Positions 54,443 to 63,710 of a stretch of DNA of 64,000 nucleotides are shown here, in pieces. The notes under the pieces are model-generated. The model did not search any database. It had not been told where the DNA came from and was given only the letters and a program-made list of their open reading frames with translations. Position numbers and translations under genes: made by a program. The DNA is taken from positions 186,001 through 250,000 of the forward strand of contig OZ037881.1 of NCBI GenBank assembly GCA_964035575.1. The letters run 5' to 3'. Each line of letters begins with the position of its first letter. Within the stretch, counting starts at the first letter, position 1. Source of the stretch: Rhynchopus sp. YZ270_cl-10 (taxonomy: Eukaryota; Euglenozoa; Diplonemea; Diplonemida; Diplonemidae).

Positions 54443-55675
54443 CTATGCAAAGTCAACACCGTTCTCCTGCAGCTGGCGCCATGCAGCAACGAAGTGTGTC
54501 TCGTAGAGGGCACGGTCGGTGGAGAAGGCACGCACAATGTTGCGCAGTCTCCTGTCTGCACGCATCACCATGTCGATCGGGAGCATGATGAAGCGGGGGC
54601 GGGGTCCACCACGGTACTGGATGTCTGTGCCGTCGGACTCCTGAGTTCCCTCGCCCCACGGTCCGTTCTCCAAGTTGAAGAAGTATTCGATGCCGAACTC
54701 GAGGTTGTTCGTCGTCCACTGGCCCTCGTTGTTGCTGATCTCAAGGTGCATCGCACCAACCTGGTGACCGCCCATCAGCGCAACCATCTTGAAGAGTGCG
54801 TCTGCGTCCGTGTCAAGCGAGAACCCAAGCTCACCAAACTTCGCAAAGAAGTAGTCAAGTGTCTCAAGGTGAGGGAAGGCATCGTTGTTGATGTGCTTCA
54901 GCGGCATGCGCTCTGCCTCGTCCACACAGCGCAGGTCCGTCTCAGAAGGGGCCACAAAGTCACGGCGTCCTGGGCGGAAGAAGAGCGACGGGCTTCCCAT
55001 GTACTCAAGGGCGGTGTTGCCTGCAAGCTGGTACAGGTCTGCGTAGGTGATGAACGGGAACGCTGCCTTCACCGGCTCAAGTGCTTCCGTGGCCACGTCG
55101 ACCCCTGCGTTGTCGGGCAGTGCGTTCTCCGGTGTCGTTCTGATGCAGCCGCCAGTCGTCCCCCCAATCGGCATCGCAGCACCGTTGAACTGTCCACAGC
55201 TGTGCCACGCAAGGCGCACCAGCAGCGGCCGCATCGACGAAGGGCTGCTCTCAATGAACGCCACCAGTGCCTCCACCACATCCAGGTACTGCTCCCGCAC
55301 AGACTCCAGGATGCTCTGTCCGGGGAGAGTCAGTGAGTCCCCGAAGTCGCGCTCAACCACGGGTGCGTCTGTCTCGGGCACGACAGGTGTGTTTGTCTCA
55401 GGCACAGATGTCTCAGGTACGACAGGTGTGTTTGTGTCTGGTGCGTTCGTGGTGGGTGCGTCCGTCTCAGGCACAGTGGGCACGTCTGTCGTCAGCACGA
55501 CAGGTGTGTTCGTCTCGGGCACGGGCTGAGGCACCGGGACTGGTGGGTCTGTGGTAACAGGCTCCGGTGTGGGGCGTGGTGCACGTGTGCGGCGTGGACG
55601 ACGGTTTCTCTGTGCATCGACACTGAGGACGGTGCTTGCCACCAACAGCAAACACAGGTAAGTGGCACACTTCAT
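54443..55675 (-). CDS. Secreted class I haem peroxidase (cytochrome c / ascorbate peroxidase type)
   Basis: A single exon of 410 residues from the ATG at 55675; the upstream frame extension lacks ATG. Residues 1-22 are a signal peptide. Residues 23-108 are a Pro/Thr/Val-rich linker with repeats of TNTPVVPET, probably O-glycosylated. The catalytic domain starts near 110. It shows the distal site LLVRLAWHSC (Arg154, Trp157, His158), the proximal haem ligand His304 in MGGHQVGAMH, Asp368 in LPID, and Trp320 in NEGQWTTNN, aligned with CCP Trp191. All key residues are present, so a working peroxidase reducing H2O2 outside the cell or in the secretory system is likely; the electron donor is not determinable. 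Class I enzymes are usually organellar, so the secretion signal and mucin-like linker are unusual. Related broken fragments lie downstream on the plus strand. Confidence 0.88.
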   Translation of the reverse strand: MKCATYLCLLLVASTVLSVDAQRNRRPRRTRAPRPTPEPVTTDPPVPVPQPVPETNTPVVLTTDVPTVPETDAPTTNAPDTNTPVVPETSVPETNTPVVPETDAPVVERDFGDSLTLPGQSILESVREQYLDVVEALVAFIESSPSSMRPLLVRLAWHSCGQFNGAAMPIGGTTGGCIRTTPENALPDNAGVDVATEALEPVKAAFPFITYADLYQLAGNTALEYMGSPSLFFRPGRRDFVAPSETDLRCVDEAERMPLKHINNDAFPHLETLDYFFAKFGELGFSLDTDADALFKMVALMGGHQVGAMHLEISNNEGQWTTNNLEFGIEYFFNLENGPWGEGTQESDGTDIQYRGGPRPRFIMLPIDMVMRADRRLRNIVRAFSTDRALYETHFVAAWRQLQENGVDFA

Positions 55676-56159
55676 TGTTTGCTTGCAAATGTGTGGGAAA
55701 TATGTAGAGCACAAATGTCCTGTGGGTTTGTTGTGATGGTGTGGGATGAGTACGCAAAACAGTTACATAGAAGGGGAAAGGGGGCAATTAACGTCTGACC
55801 AACCGCCAAGTGGGGCCCCTGGAGGCCGTGTTCGCATGGTACTGAGTCAGCGTGGGCGGCCGCCTCTCCAATGATGGATTCGCTCGGGACCGGAGGAGGA
55901 ACAAGCCGATGTGGGAACCCTGGTTATTAACACAACATCACAGTCAATTTCGGGCAGATCACCAGCTTATGTAGGCTACGCAAACCCCTTCGAGGGGTTT
56001 CAAGGATCTGTTACCTGTGCGGTGACTGGGAGTGTGTTGATGCCGATGAGGGGATCCCAGGTACAAGAAGGAAGCGTTGCCGGTGTCTCTACTGGTGACG
56101 GAATATTGTTGCTGTTCCTGTGTTGTCGTTTGACCGCATGGGAACGTTTTGTTGCTTTG

Positions 56160-57110
56160 TTGGTGCGTACACTGTATGTGAAACAACTGTGGATCAGCAG
56201 GTACGTGCTCTTGTGTATTCAGTGTGGTGTGTTGTAGTTTTGTTCAGTTCAGTTCAGTTTTCATCTTTTTGCCGTAGTAGAATTCTTGTGTTATGTGTTT
56301 AACCTCAGGCTGTGTACACCGTAGTGAAACATCTGTGGATCTGCAGGTGCGTGCTCTGTCGTTAATTCAGTGTGGCATGTTGTAGTTTTTGGTCTGTTTT
56401 TACGTTTTTTTTTACGTTAGTAGAAGAAGGGATCTGCGAACATTCATTCGCAGGTGGGTACAAGTTGTCGCCGTGGCATTCAGCTACGGTGCAGAAGAGG
56501 CAGTAGGGCAGACCAACGTCTGTGCTAGAAGGAAGAGGTTAAACTTTCAGGGTGTATGCACTGTACGTGAAACAACTGTGGATCTGCAGGTACATGCTCT
56601 GCTGTTTTTCCAATGTGTTTATTTTTGTTCTATTTTCACGTGCTTTGGTACGTTGATAGATGAAGGAGTTGTCGCCGTGGCATTCAGCTACGGTGCAGAA
56701 GAGGCAGTAGGGCAGACCAACGTCTGTGCTAGAAGGAAGAGGTTAAACTTTCAGGGTGTATGCACTCTGCAGGTACATGCTCTGTTGTTTTCCAATGTGT
56801 TTGTTTTTGTTCCATTTTCACGTGCTTTGGTACGTTGAAGATGAAGGAGTTGTCGTCGTGGCGTCCAGCTACGGTGCAGAAGAGGCAGTAGGGCAGACCA
56901 ACGTCTGTGCTAGAAGGAAGAGGTTAAACTTTCAGGGTGTATGCACTGTACGTGAAACAACTGTGGATCTGCAGGTACATGCTCTGTTGTTTTTCCAATG
57001 TGTTTGTTTTTGTTCTATTTTCACGTGCTTTGGTACGTTGATAGATGAAGGAGTTGTCGTCGTGGCGTCCAGCTACGGTGCAGATGAGGCAGTAGGGCAG
57101 ACCAACTACC
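56160..57110 (+). repeat. Tandem repeat array, unit about 200 bp
   Basis: Four close units start at about 56466, 56668, 56850 and 57054 with GTTGTCG(C/T)CGTGGC, followed by AGCTACGGTGCAGAAGAGGC, and contain TGTGGATCTGCAGGTACATG. The third interval is about 20 bp shorter because part of ACGTGAAACAACTGTGGAT is missing. Two more diverged units lie near 56165 and 56320. Such arrays resemble promoter monomers in the 5' ends of some non-LTR elements. Confidence 0.75.
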
Positions 57111-57374
57111 AAATGTAGGGTCTGTGCTACGCGGAAAGGCTGGTACTTGAGTTTGTTCACTGTTTGTTGTAACTCCTTCCCTGCCGGCACTCCCTTACTT
57201 GTAAGGAAGAAGTTACAACTTTCTCTGTACAAATCAGGGGAATTTTGTGTGGCCGTCTGCCATAATGTGTGGCATGTTAGCTGACGGTGCTGCTGTTTCT
57301 TTTACAGCAACACTGCTCTTGCTGTTGATTTTTCTTTTTCATTTTTACTTTTTAATGTTTCGAAAAACGGAGGT

Positions 57375-57570
57375 TAATGTTTCCGGTTCGGGCCTGGACT
57401 CCGACCCCTACTTTTGCTGACGCGTACGAACGGTCGTGAACCGTCCCCACTCTCTTACGGTGCGGGCACCGCGGTAACGGTGGCTAGGAAGAAGGGAATC
57501 ACCCAGAACCACTAATCGCAGCCTGACAGGCACCGAACCTCGGGTGAGAATCCCCTCCTGTCAGCCCTGT
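57375..57570 (+). other. GC-rich structured segment
   Basis: A markedly GC-rich block in an A/T-rich setting, with nested inverted repeats. CTGACAGG (57523-57530 region) pairs with CCTGTCAG (57557-57564), enclosing CACC...GGTG, and an ACGAACGGT...ACCGT pair occurs near 57425. No open frame. It may encode a structured RNA or be part of the retroelement; its identity is unknown. Confidence 0.4.
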
Positions 57571-57838
57571 TCGAAGTACCTATTTTGTTTGACCTTCTTG
57601 TCTTTTTGACTTTTTGACTTTTCTTTTATGCTATCGAACAGTGCACCCCCAGTAGTGTTGGCATGCATACCTGGGCTGGTCGGCTTGCCGATCTGTTCCA
57701 GGGACTGGGGTAAAGTGCCATTAAACGCAGCAGGTACCTGTGTTTTTTGGGGGTCTTTTGGTTGGGAAGGTCACAGAAAGAAGGCCCGGCCTGCCAGAGA
57801 CCTAAAACGGACCCCTACCGTTACATAGAAGGGGAAAG

Positions 57839-57940
57839 TTGGAAATCGAGGCCTGTGGACGACGAACAACCTCGAGTTCGGCACCGAATACTTCTTCAAC
57901 TTGGACAACGTCCCATGGGGCCGTAATGGCGAGACTGGAT
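57839..57940 (+). pseudogene. Peroxidase gene fragment A
   Basis: The plus-strand translation reads LWTTNNLEFGTEYFFNLDN, then PWGRNGE, which aligns with residues 319-341 of the intact peroxidase (QWTTNNLEFGIEYFFNLEN, PWGEG). Only about 100 bp remain, immediately after the right 19-bp duplication. It shares changes with fragment B (GGACAACG, CCATGGGG.CGTAAT), so both derive from a second, diverged peroxidase paralogue rather than directly from the intact gene. Confidence 0.85.
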
Positions 57941-57949
57941 GCCGAACGC

Positions 57950-58990
57950 CTAGCGCTCAAGAGACACCGCTCGATCGAGGCTCGCCCCAACCCGCTACAA
58001 CACCGGCCCATAACAGTCATGTCAGTGGCGTACCGTTTGTAGTCCAAGGCACGCTGCAAGGAACTAATGGACTGGCAGGAGACATGGGCGCCGGCTTCTA
58101 TGTGTGGGTTCCGTAAGAATCACAGCACCCTGGATGCCTTCATGCGAACTGCGCTACTGGTTGAAAAAGCGTTTCTCGACGGGACACCACTGCACGGGGC
58201 CATGCTGGACCTACAGAAGTGCTTCGACTCCGTACGAGAGGATGGGACTGGATGACAGAATTCTGCGCCTCATGCGATGCATGTACCGGCTTCTCCGCCG
58301 CCGCTTCAAGGTGCACGGTTGCGTCGGAGACGACTTCACCTCCCACAACGGGATCCTTCAGGGGTGTGCATTGTCTGTGATCGCCCTGAACGCACTGATG
58401 GCGGTGTGGGACAAGCTAATCACGACGGAGTCTGAGTGCGACACAGGCCTGTACGCGGACGACAGCAAGCTGCTGGCAAGATCGGTGGAGCAGCTGAGTA
58501 GTGGCTTGGACCTCTCCGCTGAGTTCTCGGGGCTGACGGGGCTCACGTTTGGTGACAAAAGCGTGAGCTTCACCACCCAACCCTCACTCACACTGCAACT
58601 GACCCTGGGGGAACAGACGCTGAGGCAGGTGACCGGCGAAGTGGTGGACCTGAAGGCGCCTATTTGCCTCAGGGCTCGAACACAGCGCAGAGGTATCCTC
58701 GACGACAGATTCGACAGGGAAATTGAGGCCATGAAGAAACTTGACTGCCTCAACTTGGATGTGCATGCCAAGTCGCAAATTGTGATGACGAAGCACCTGA
58801 GCGCATGCATGTACGGCATCGAGACCGGACAACCGCTCATGGGAGGGTGGGTTGAACTACGCAAGACCGTGACGCGGGCACTGGACACGCAGCGCACACG
58901 CAAGGGACAAGTGACAAGACGATGTGGAGACATCGTGCTTGCAGTGCTCTTGCCGGTGTTCCGTGCAGAACCTGGTGCAGTAGCGACATA
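57950..58990 (+). mobile_element. LINE-type (non-LTR) reverse transcriptase remnant
   Basis: Plus-strand translations show the ordered non-LTR RT motifs RPITVMSVAYRL, GFRKNHSTLDAF, MLDLQKCFDSV, NGILQGCALSVIALNALM and the catalytic LYADDSKLL, then a region like the RT thumb. The motifs lie in more than one frame, and no endonuclease domain or start is recognised, so it is a truncated, broken copy. The style (NGILQGC-LS followed by NAL, YADD) resembles RTs common in algal and dinoflagellate LINEs. It abuts peroxidase fragment A. Confidence 0.85.
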
Positions 58991-58999
58991 CCGCTCCCC

Positions 59000-59160
59000 C
59001 CATTCAGCCACACCAACAAAATTACACTTTTTTTTTTGGGATGAGCAACATCAGTTTCACTTTTTTTTTGTTGACTTGAGGAGAGACATCATCGCCATCA
59101 TCATTACCAGGCATACTTGAAGGGAAAGGGGATTGGGGACAGAACAAAACAAAACCGGTG
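59000..59160 (-). pseudogene. Relic resembling the 5' end of the Crinkler/RHS-type gene
   Basis: About 45 bp around 59109-59150 (core ACAGAACAAAACA) closely match the leader and start region of the Crinkler/RHS gene at 63625-63670, in the same orientation, followed by a short open stretch that ends in T/A-runs. It looks like an old, incomplete family copy next to the RT remnant. Confidence 0.5.
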
Positions 59161-59321
59161 TGGCTGAAGGGGGGTGGATTCGCACTTTTTCCGCACTTTA
59201 CCATGTCGGCTTGCTGACTGTGTCTGTACACAGTACATACGTGTTAAATTTTTACAAGGCAGGGGGGGGGGAAATTTAAGGGCTGATTCGCACTTTTTCC
59301 GCCCCCTTTCAGCACCCACAC

Positions 59322-59510
59322 CATAGAAGGGGAAAGTTGGAAATTGAGGGCCAGTGGACGACGGAACAACCTCGAGTTCGGCATCGAATACTTTCAACTT
59401 GGACAACGGCCATGGGGACGTAATAGGCGCTCTTGGGAAAGAACGGCAGCCCCAGTGGACAGGGGGCAGGCCTACGCATGCGATTTGCCCTTGGCTCTTC
59501 TGCTTCATCG
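59322..59510 (+). pseudogene. Peroxidase gene fragment B
   Basis: It begins with CATAGAAGGGGAAAG and TTGGAAATTGAGG as fragment A does, then encodes GQWTT and, after a frame change, NLEFGIEYF, aligning with residues 318-331 of the intact peroxidase. It continues about 60 bp with weaker similarity. It lies just beyond the stop codon of the Crinkler/RHS gene and cannot make a protein. Confidence 0.8.
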
Positions 59511-59514
59511 CCTT

Positions 59515-62500
59515 CTAAATCAATTTACAGAGTCTGCGGAAGAACGGTATCATTGTCCTGGTCGGTGGTAGAGGTGTCTTCCGCATGTGGTGGGGAATAT
59601 GCGAGCCCCGAGAGAGCAATGCAGGCCACACAGGACGCGATGCCAACATGCTTGAGCTTGGTATGACAACGGTTCCACTCAGAGGACCGTAGTACGCGTG
59701 GAAGTTGTCGGGTCCCACCACTGCACAGTGGATGCCGTCAGGTATGTTGTTGTTGCCTGCTACCGGGAGATCATCCTGGGAGATCATGATGAATGCGTCT
59801 CCGCTGCTCACAGACTTGCCTATTTCGTCGGAAAATCCAATTGACTGATTGCCCTTAGCGTTGAGGCTTTTTGACTTACACTGTGCAACTTCATTGAAGT
59901 GTCCATCACCGCTGCGTTTCAGGCGGCAGAAGAAGTCACCGTCTGGTGCACTGTGGGCATTCAGTATGGTGTAGTTCCCGATGTCTCCCGAGGACGTCGT
60001 GAGCGCCTGCTGCTCCCCTTCACCAGGTAGGGTACACAGCTCCACTCTCCAATCCCCTTCATCGTTGGTCTGTTCCGTGGATGGCTTTGGTGCTGCCTCA
60101 TCACAACTTCTTGTGCTAATCTCTTTTACAGATTGCGCCAGCTGCATAGGCGCTTTTACCACACGCGTGTCACCACCTTTCAGCCAACGTGCTCCAGCGT
60201 GGAGATTTTTTAAGGATGTTTCGTCTTCGCACACATGTGACCTGATGCAGCGTACTGATGCAGCAAATTGCTCAAATGCGTCAGCACCCTCATAATATGG
60301 TCTCCACATGGTCAGAACACTGTTGTTGTCCCGGTGGCGCAAAAATAGCATGAGGAGTGCTGAGACGTGCAGTGGGTACCTCACGCCACGTGTTGCTTGT
60401 TTGTTCAGGTCAGAGCGCTGGATTTTGACAAGACCGAGACGGGTCAGAGTGTCGCAAGTTATTCCTCCGATCTTCTCGTCCAAGCAGAACATTCCATCGC
60501 CTGTCAGGATGCGCTGAAGCAGGGGTACAAGTACGTCAGTGCCCACTTCGCTAAGTTTGTATTGACCTTGTAACGCAGCAACGGCTGCCTCAAATATGTC
60601 AGAAAGTGTCGTTGAGGTGTTGCCCACAAGAAACTCCAGCGTCCGTGGGTGCCCTCCGAAAAGTTGCAGAAGTTTTTTTTTATGTTTCAGTACAAGGCGG
60701 TTTGTTACCTCTTTTGGCATCCTAGTCATTGGGGGGGGTGTGACCAGCAGCTTCTTGACATTCGGGCCATCCGTTGCAGTCAGCTGTAGCAGTAAGGGAG
60801 TGACTGAGGTACATGCTGCGAACACCCGAGGACACCAACATATGGCATCAGACAGAACATGGTACACCTGTCGCATGCAACTCTTCTGATAATAGTCCTC
60901 GAGTCCCTCTGTAGGCACTGGGTCCATGCTGTGAGCTCCGTCAACCAACACCATGACAATTGCGCCAGATGCAACATCGTGGATGGCACCAATCAGGGCG
61001 TTAAGAGTGAAGTTCCACTTGTATTTTTTACCGTACATCCGTAGATCATTTACACCCCTCGGACAAGGTCCGTCAGTCGTTGCGATCATCAGGATGAACA
61101 TGATCCGGTCCAGTATCTCCTTGCGCACCTGATCCCATCCACCGTCACCAAGTGGCACGGGTTCAGCCCGTGTGCCGTTCTCAAAGTTGCAGTAAAGAGT
61201 GTAACAGGTTCGCTTTTTGAATGATTTGTTCCCTTGCATGATGGCCTTCATTTCATCTAACAATCGAGACTTGCCATTACCCATGCCAGATACAATTGAC
61301 ACAAGATTCCTCTCCTGCTTGTCGTGATACCCCTTTACACAAGCAGTTATCTCCTCGTTAATCACATTACGTATGGCAGCACCTCCTTGGTATTCCTTGA
61401 AAGGTCTGTTTCTGTCAAACTGGTATCCCTGAGAAGACTGCAGCGCGCGCAGTAGGACTGGCTTCACTTCATCGATGGTCACCTGTGAGTAGAAGAAATG
61501 TTTTGTTCAATTTTGAATACAACCCATAAAATGCAGTAGAGGAGAACGAAAAAAGAAGAAAAGCTCATCACAACACACAAACTTGCACACCTGCTGTTTA
61601 GCTTCCATCTCCAACGTCATCTGCTTCTCCTTCTCTGCGATCTGCTTCTTCATCTCTGTGATCTGCTTCTTCTTCTCTGCGATCTGCTTCTCCTTCGATG
61701 TGATCTGCATCTGCGTGAACTGTTTGTGTAAAATAAATGTACAACAATAGAAACAACAAAATAACAACAAAGTTGTGTCACACACTGTCTGTGTATCTCC
61801 AGTGCCGACTTTGCAACCCCAGCACACATGTTGCAAATTGGTCATGCCAGGGTTGTTTCTAGGGTGACTAAATTTTTCACAAAATATGAACCGACACCCA
61901 AGGGTAAATGACAAAAATTACCATAAAAACCCCCCAAACCCAAAAAGCCCAGACCCCAGACCACCTCCCTCATTATGTAGCCTGTCACATCCCCTATCTT
62001 GACATGTCCTGGACAATTGTCCCGTAACACCAAATAGTGCACAAAAGTGTCTTTTTCGTGGTTTTGGGTGCTTTTTTGGGTGCTTTTTCGGTGTAATCGC
62101 GTGTTTTTACGAAAAAAGGTGGTTAGGGTAGATAAACAAATTTATTTGTTTCTTGTCCACCGTACGTACAGAATCTCGAGATTCCCAGAAAAAAATGTTT
62201 GTTTTTAAAAATGTTTATTGTGACCTGAGCGGTACTTTAGAGTGTTTTTAGACACACTTGTGACCCCACCGAGGAAAGCAATCGGCCCGCGCAATCAAAA
62301 GAAAGCAGAGAAAAGGGAAAAAATAAAAAGGAAAAAAAGTTGGGTACCGTGCGCCTGCGGCGCTACCTGTTCCCAGTCAACAACACAATTTCATCTGAAG
62401 TTGGGTTTGCAGACCTGAAAATGACCCTTGCTTACGAGTATGGGTTCATACTTTGTGAAAATTTAAGTCACTAAAATTTTGCCCATTTTTCCGTATATCC

Positions 62501-63633
62501 CCCACCACAGCCCGGGATTGGCTCGGAAATGCCACAAAACACTGTTATTTCCACCCCTTGATGCACAACTGTTTGAGGTGTGTTTTTTTTTGGTCCCGAA
62601 ACACGATTTTTCAGACTTTCCAAAAGTGGGCACGAAGCCTGCTCCGTAACATTCAGGGCTAAGTGTGAGCTTCCTTCTTGTCAGTGAAGGGATGACCTTC
62701 GGGACTTAGCGAGGCCAGAAACATCCTCGGAAATGCTGAGCTGAGCGTGCAGAAGATCTGCCACGGAAGCATGCAAGGCGCTATCCGCGCAAAATGTGGA
62801 AGCGTTCTGGGAGCAGTGGCGAACCGCTAAACGTACAAGAACATTATAAAAAACTGAGAACTAACATCGCCGTATCCCCCCCAATGACACCTACCATCAA
62901 CGAGGCATGTGAAATCAATGTAGTTGTCTCCCTTCTGCTTGCCCCGCTCCCATGGTAGCGATTTTTTTCCAACATTTTTTTCCCAACTAATATTTTTTTC
63001 CGTACGTACGTACAGAATTTCAAAACGTCTCGGACAAGAAACAATTAAATTTATTTATCTACCCTTATGGACAGCACAAACAGCCGGACGTCCCCCCTAA
63101 CCCCCGAGAAAAAAAAAACGAGATCCTAGAAACAACTCTGGGTCGTGCTAGAAAAAGAAAATAACAGTGGGTGCGGAAAGCAAGTAGACCACTCGCCGTG
63201 CCTCCAAAAGGTCCGAGGTTCCCTGCGCCGCATAGACAGTACAACCACATGTAATGACTCAACTCAAAGGTTGGGTGAATAGAAACTACAAAAAGATTAG
63301 GCCCATCCAACATTAGGGTTATACCTTCTTATCCTCCGTGATCATGTTGATTATGGTGTGAAAAGTAGCCTCGCTTGGTCGGAGCTCCGCAAAATGCCTC
63401 ACAGCCTCACCCAGGGCATCGACAGTAAAGTTATCGCAAGTAAATGTCCTCTCCCGAAGACAACGGTTTAAGATATCAATTTCCTTACCGAATATCTCAT
63501 TCTGTGTCCGGAGCTTGCTCACATCTTCTTCGGTTTCTGCAATAGAGTCTCGTAGACCAGCTACGGAAGAGGTAACCTGCTGTTCATTCGAAGAGGGCGG
63601 GGGTCCCCTTTCGTCAGCCACACCAGGAGACAT
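59515..63633 (-). CDS. Crinkler/RHS-type P-loop NTPase protein, three exons
   Basis: Exons 63633-63325, 61719-61591 and 61482-59515 join in phase 0 to 801 residues. Exon 1 (103 residues) has a polar N-terminus and a helical segment. Exon 2 is a Lys/Glu/Gln coiled coil (KEKQIAEKKKQITEMKKQIA). Exon 3 holds a P-loop NTPase: Walker A-like SGMGNGKS (about 211-218) and Walker B-like VMVLVDGAH (about 323-331), followed by a helical region and a C-terminal part with DGDFFCRLKRSG...EVAQCKSK that could be a restriction-endonuclease-like fold. This NTPase-nuclease order is known from RHS proteins of trypanosomes and Crinkler-RHS proteins of oomycetes and many free-living protists. It looks whole. Intron 1 is 1.6 kb and contains a MITE; intron 2 starts GTGTGC. 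Family assignment is by pattern only. Confidence 0.65.
62123..63067. mobile_element. PIF/Harbinger-like MITE (939 bp) in the intron of the Crinkler/RHS gene
   Basis: The element at 62126-63064 has inverted ends starting GGGTAGATAAA and sharing TTGTTTCTTGTCC about 20 bp further in; CGTACGTACAGAAT also occurs near both ends. It is flanked by the 3-bp direct repeat TTA (62123-62125 and 63065-63067). TWA duplications are the mark of PIF/Harbinger elements. The interior has no transposase. It includes a GC-richer stretch (62.64-62.83 kb) of unknown origin. Confidence 0.7.
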
Positions 63634-63710
63634 GCTTGAAGTGAAAGGGGTTGGGGAACAGAACAAAACAGAACAGAACAGAACCAAACAAACAAAACAA
63701 GGTTTTTTAG

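Larger units (their letters stand above)
55762..57838. mobile_element. 2-kb insertion with 19-bp target duplications, probable retroelement copy
   Basis: The 19-bp sequence GTTACATAGAAGGGGAAAG occurs at 55762-55780 and 57820-57838 in direct orientation, enclosing 2039 bp. A third, partial copy at 59322-59336 shows the same sequence running straight into the peroxidase-like TTGGAAAT, which is what an empty site should look like. Duplications of this length are typical of LINE-type target-primed insertion. The interior has a GC-rich left end, a tandem repeat array (56.16-57.11 kb) and a GC-rich structured segment (57.37-57.57 kb). I see no RT frame within it and no poly-A tail, so it is truncated or non-autonomous. 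Confidence 0.6.

Noticed and set aside
56160-57110. CRISPR-like array
   Set aside because: The repeats are long (about 200 bp), contiguous and without short unique spacers, in a eukaryotic genome.
57375-57570. Self-cleaving ribozyme
   Set aside because: Stems are visible, but I could not fit the conserved cores of hammerhead or HDV-type ribozymes, so only a structured segment is claimed.
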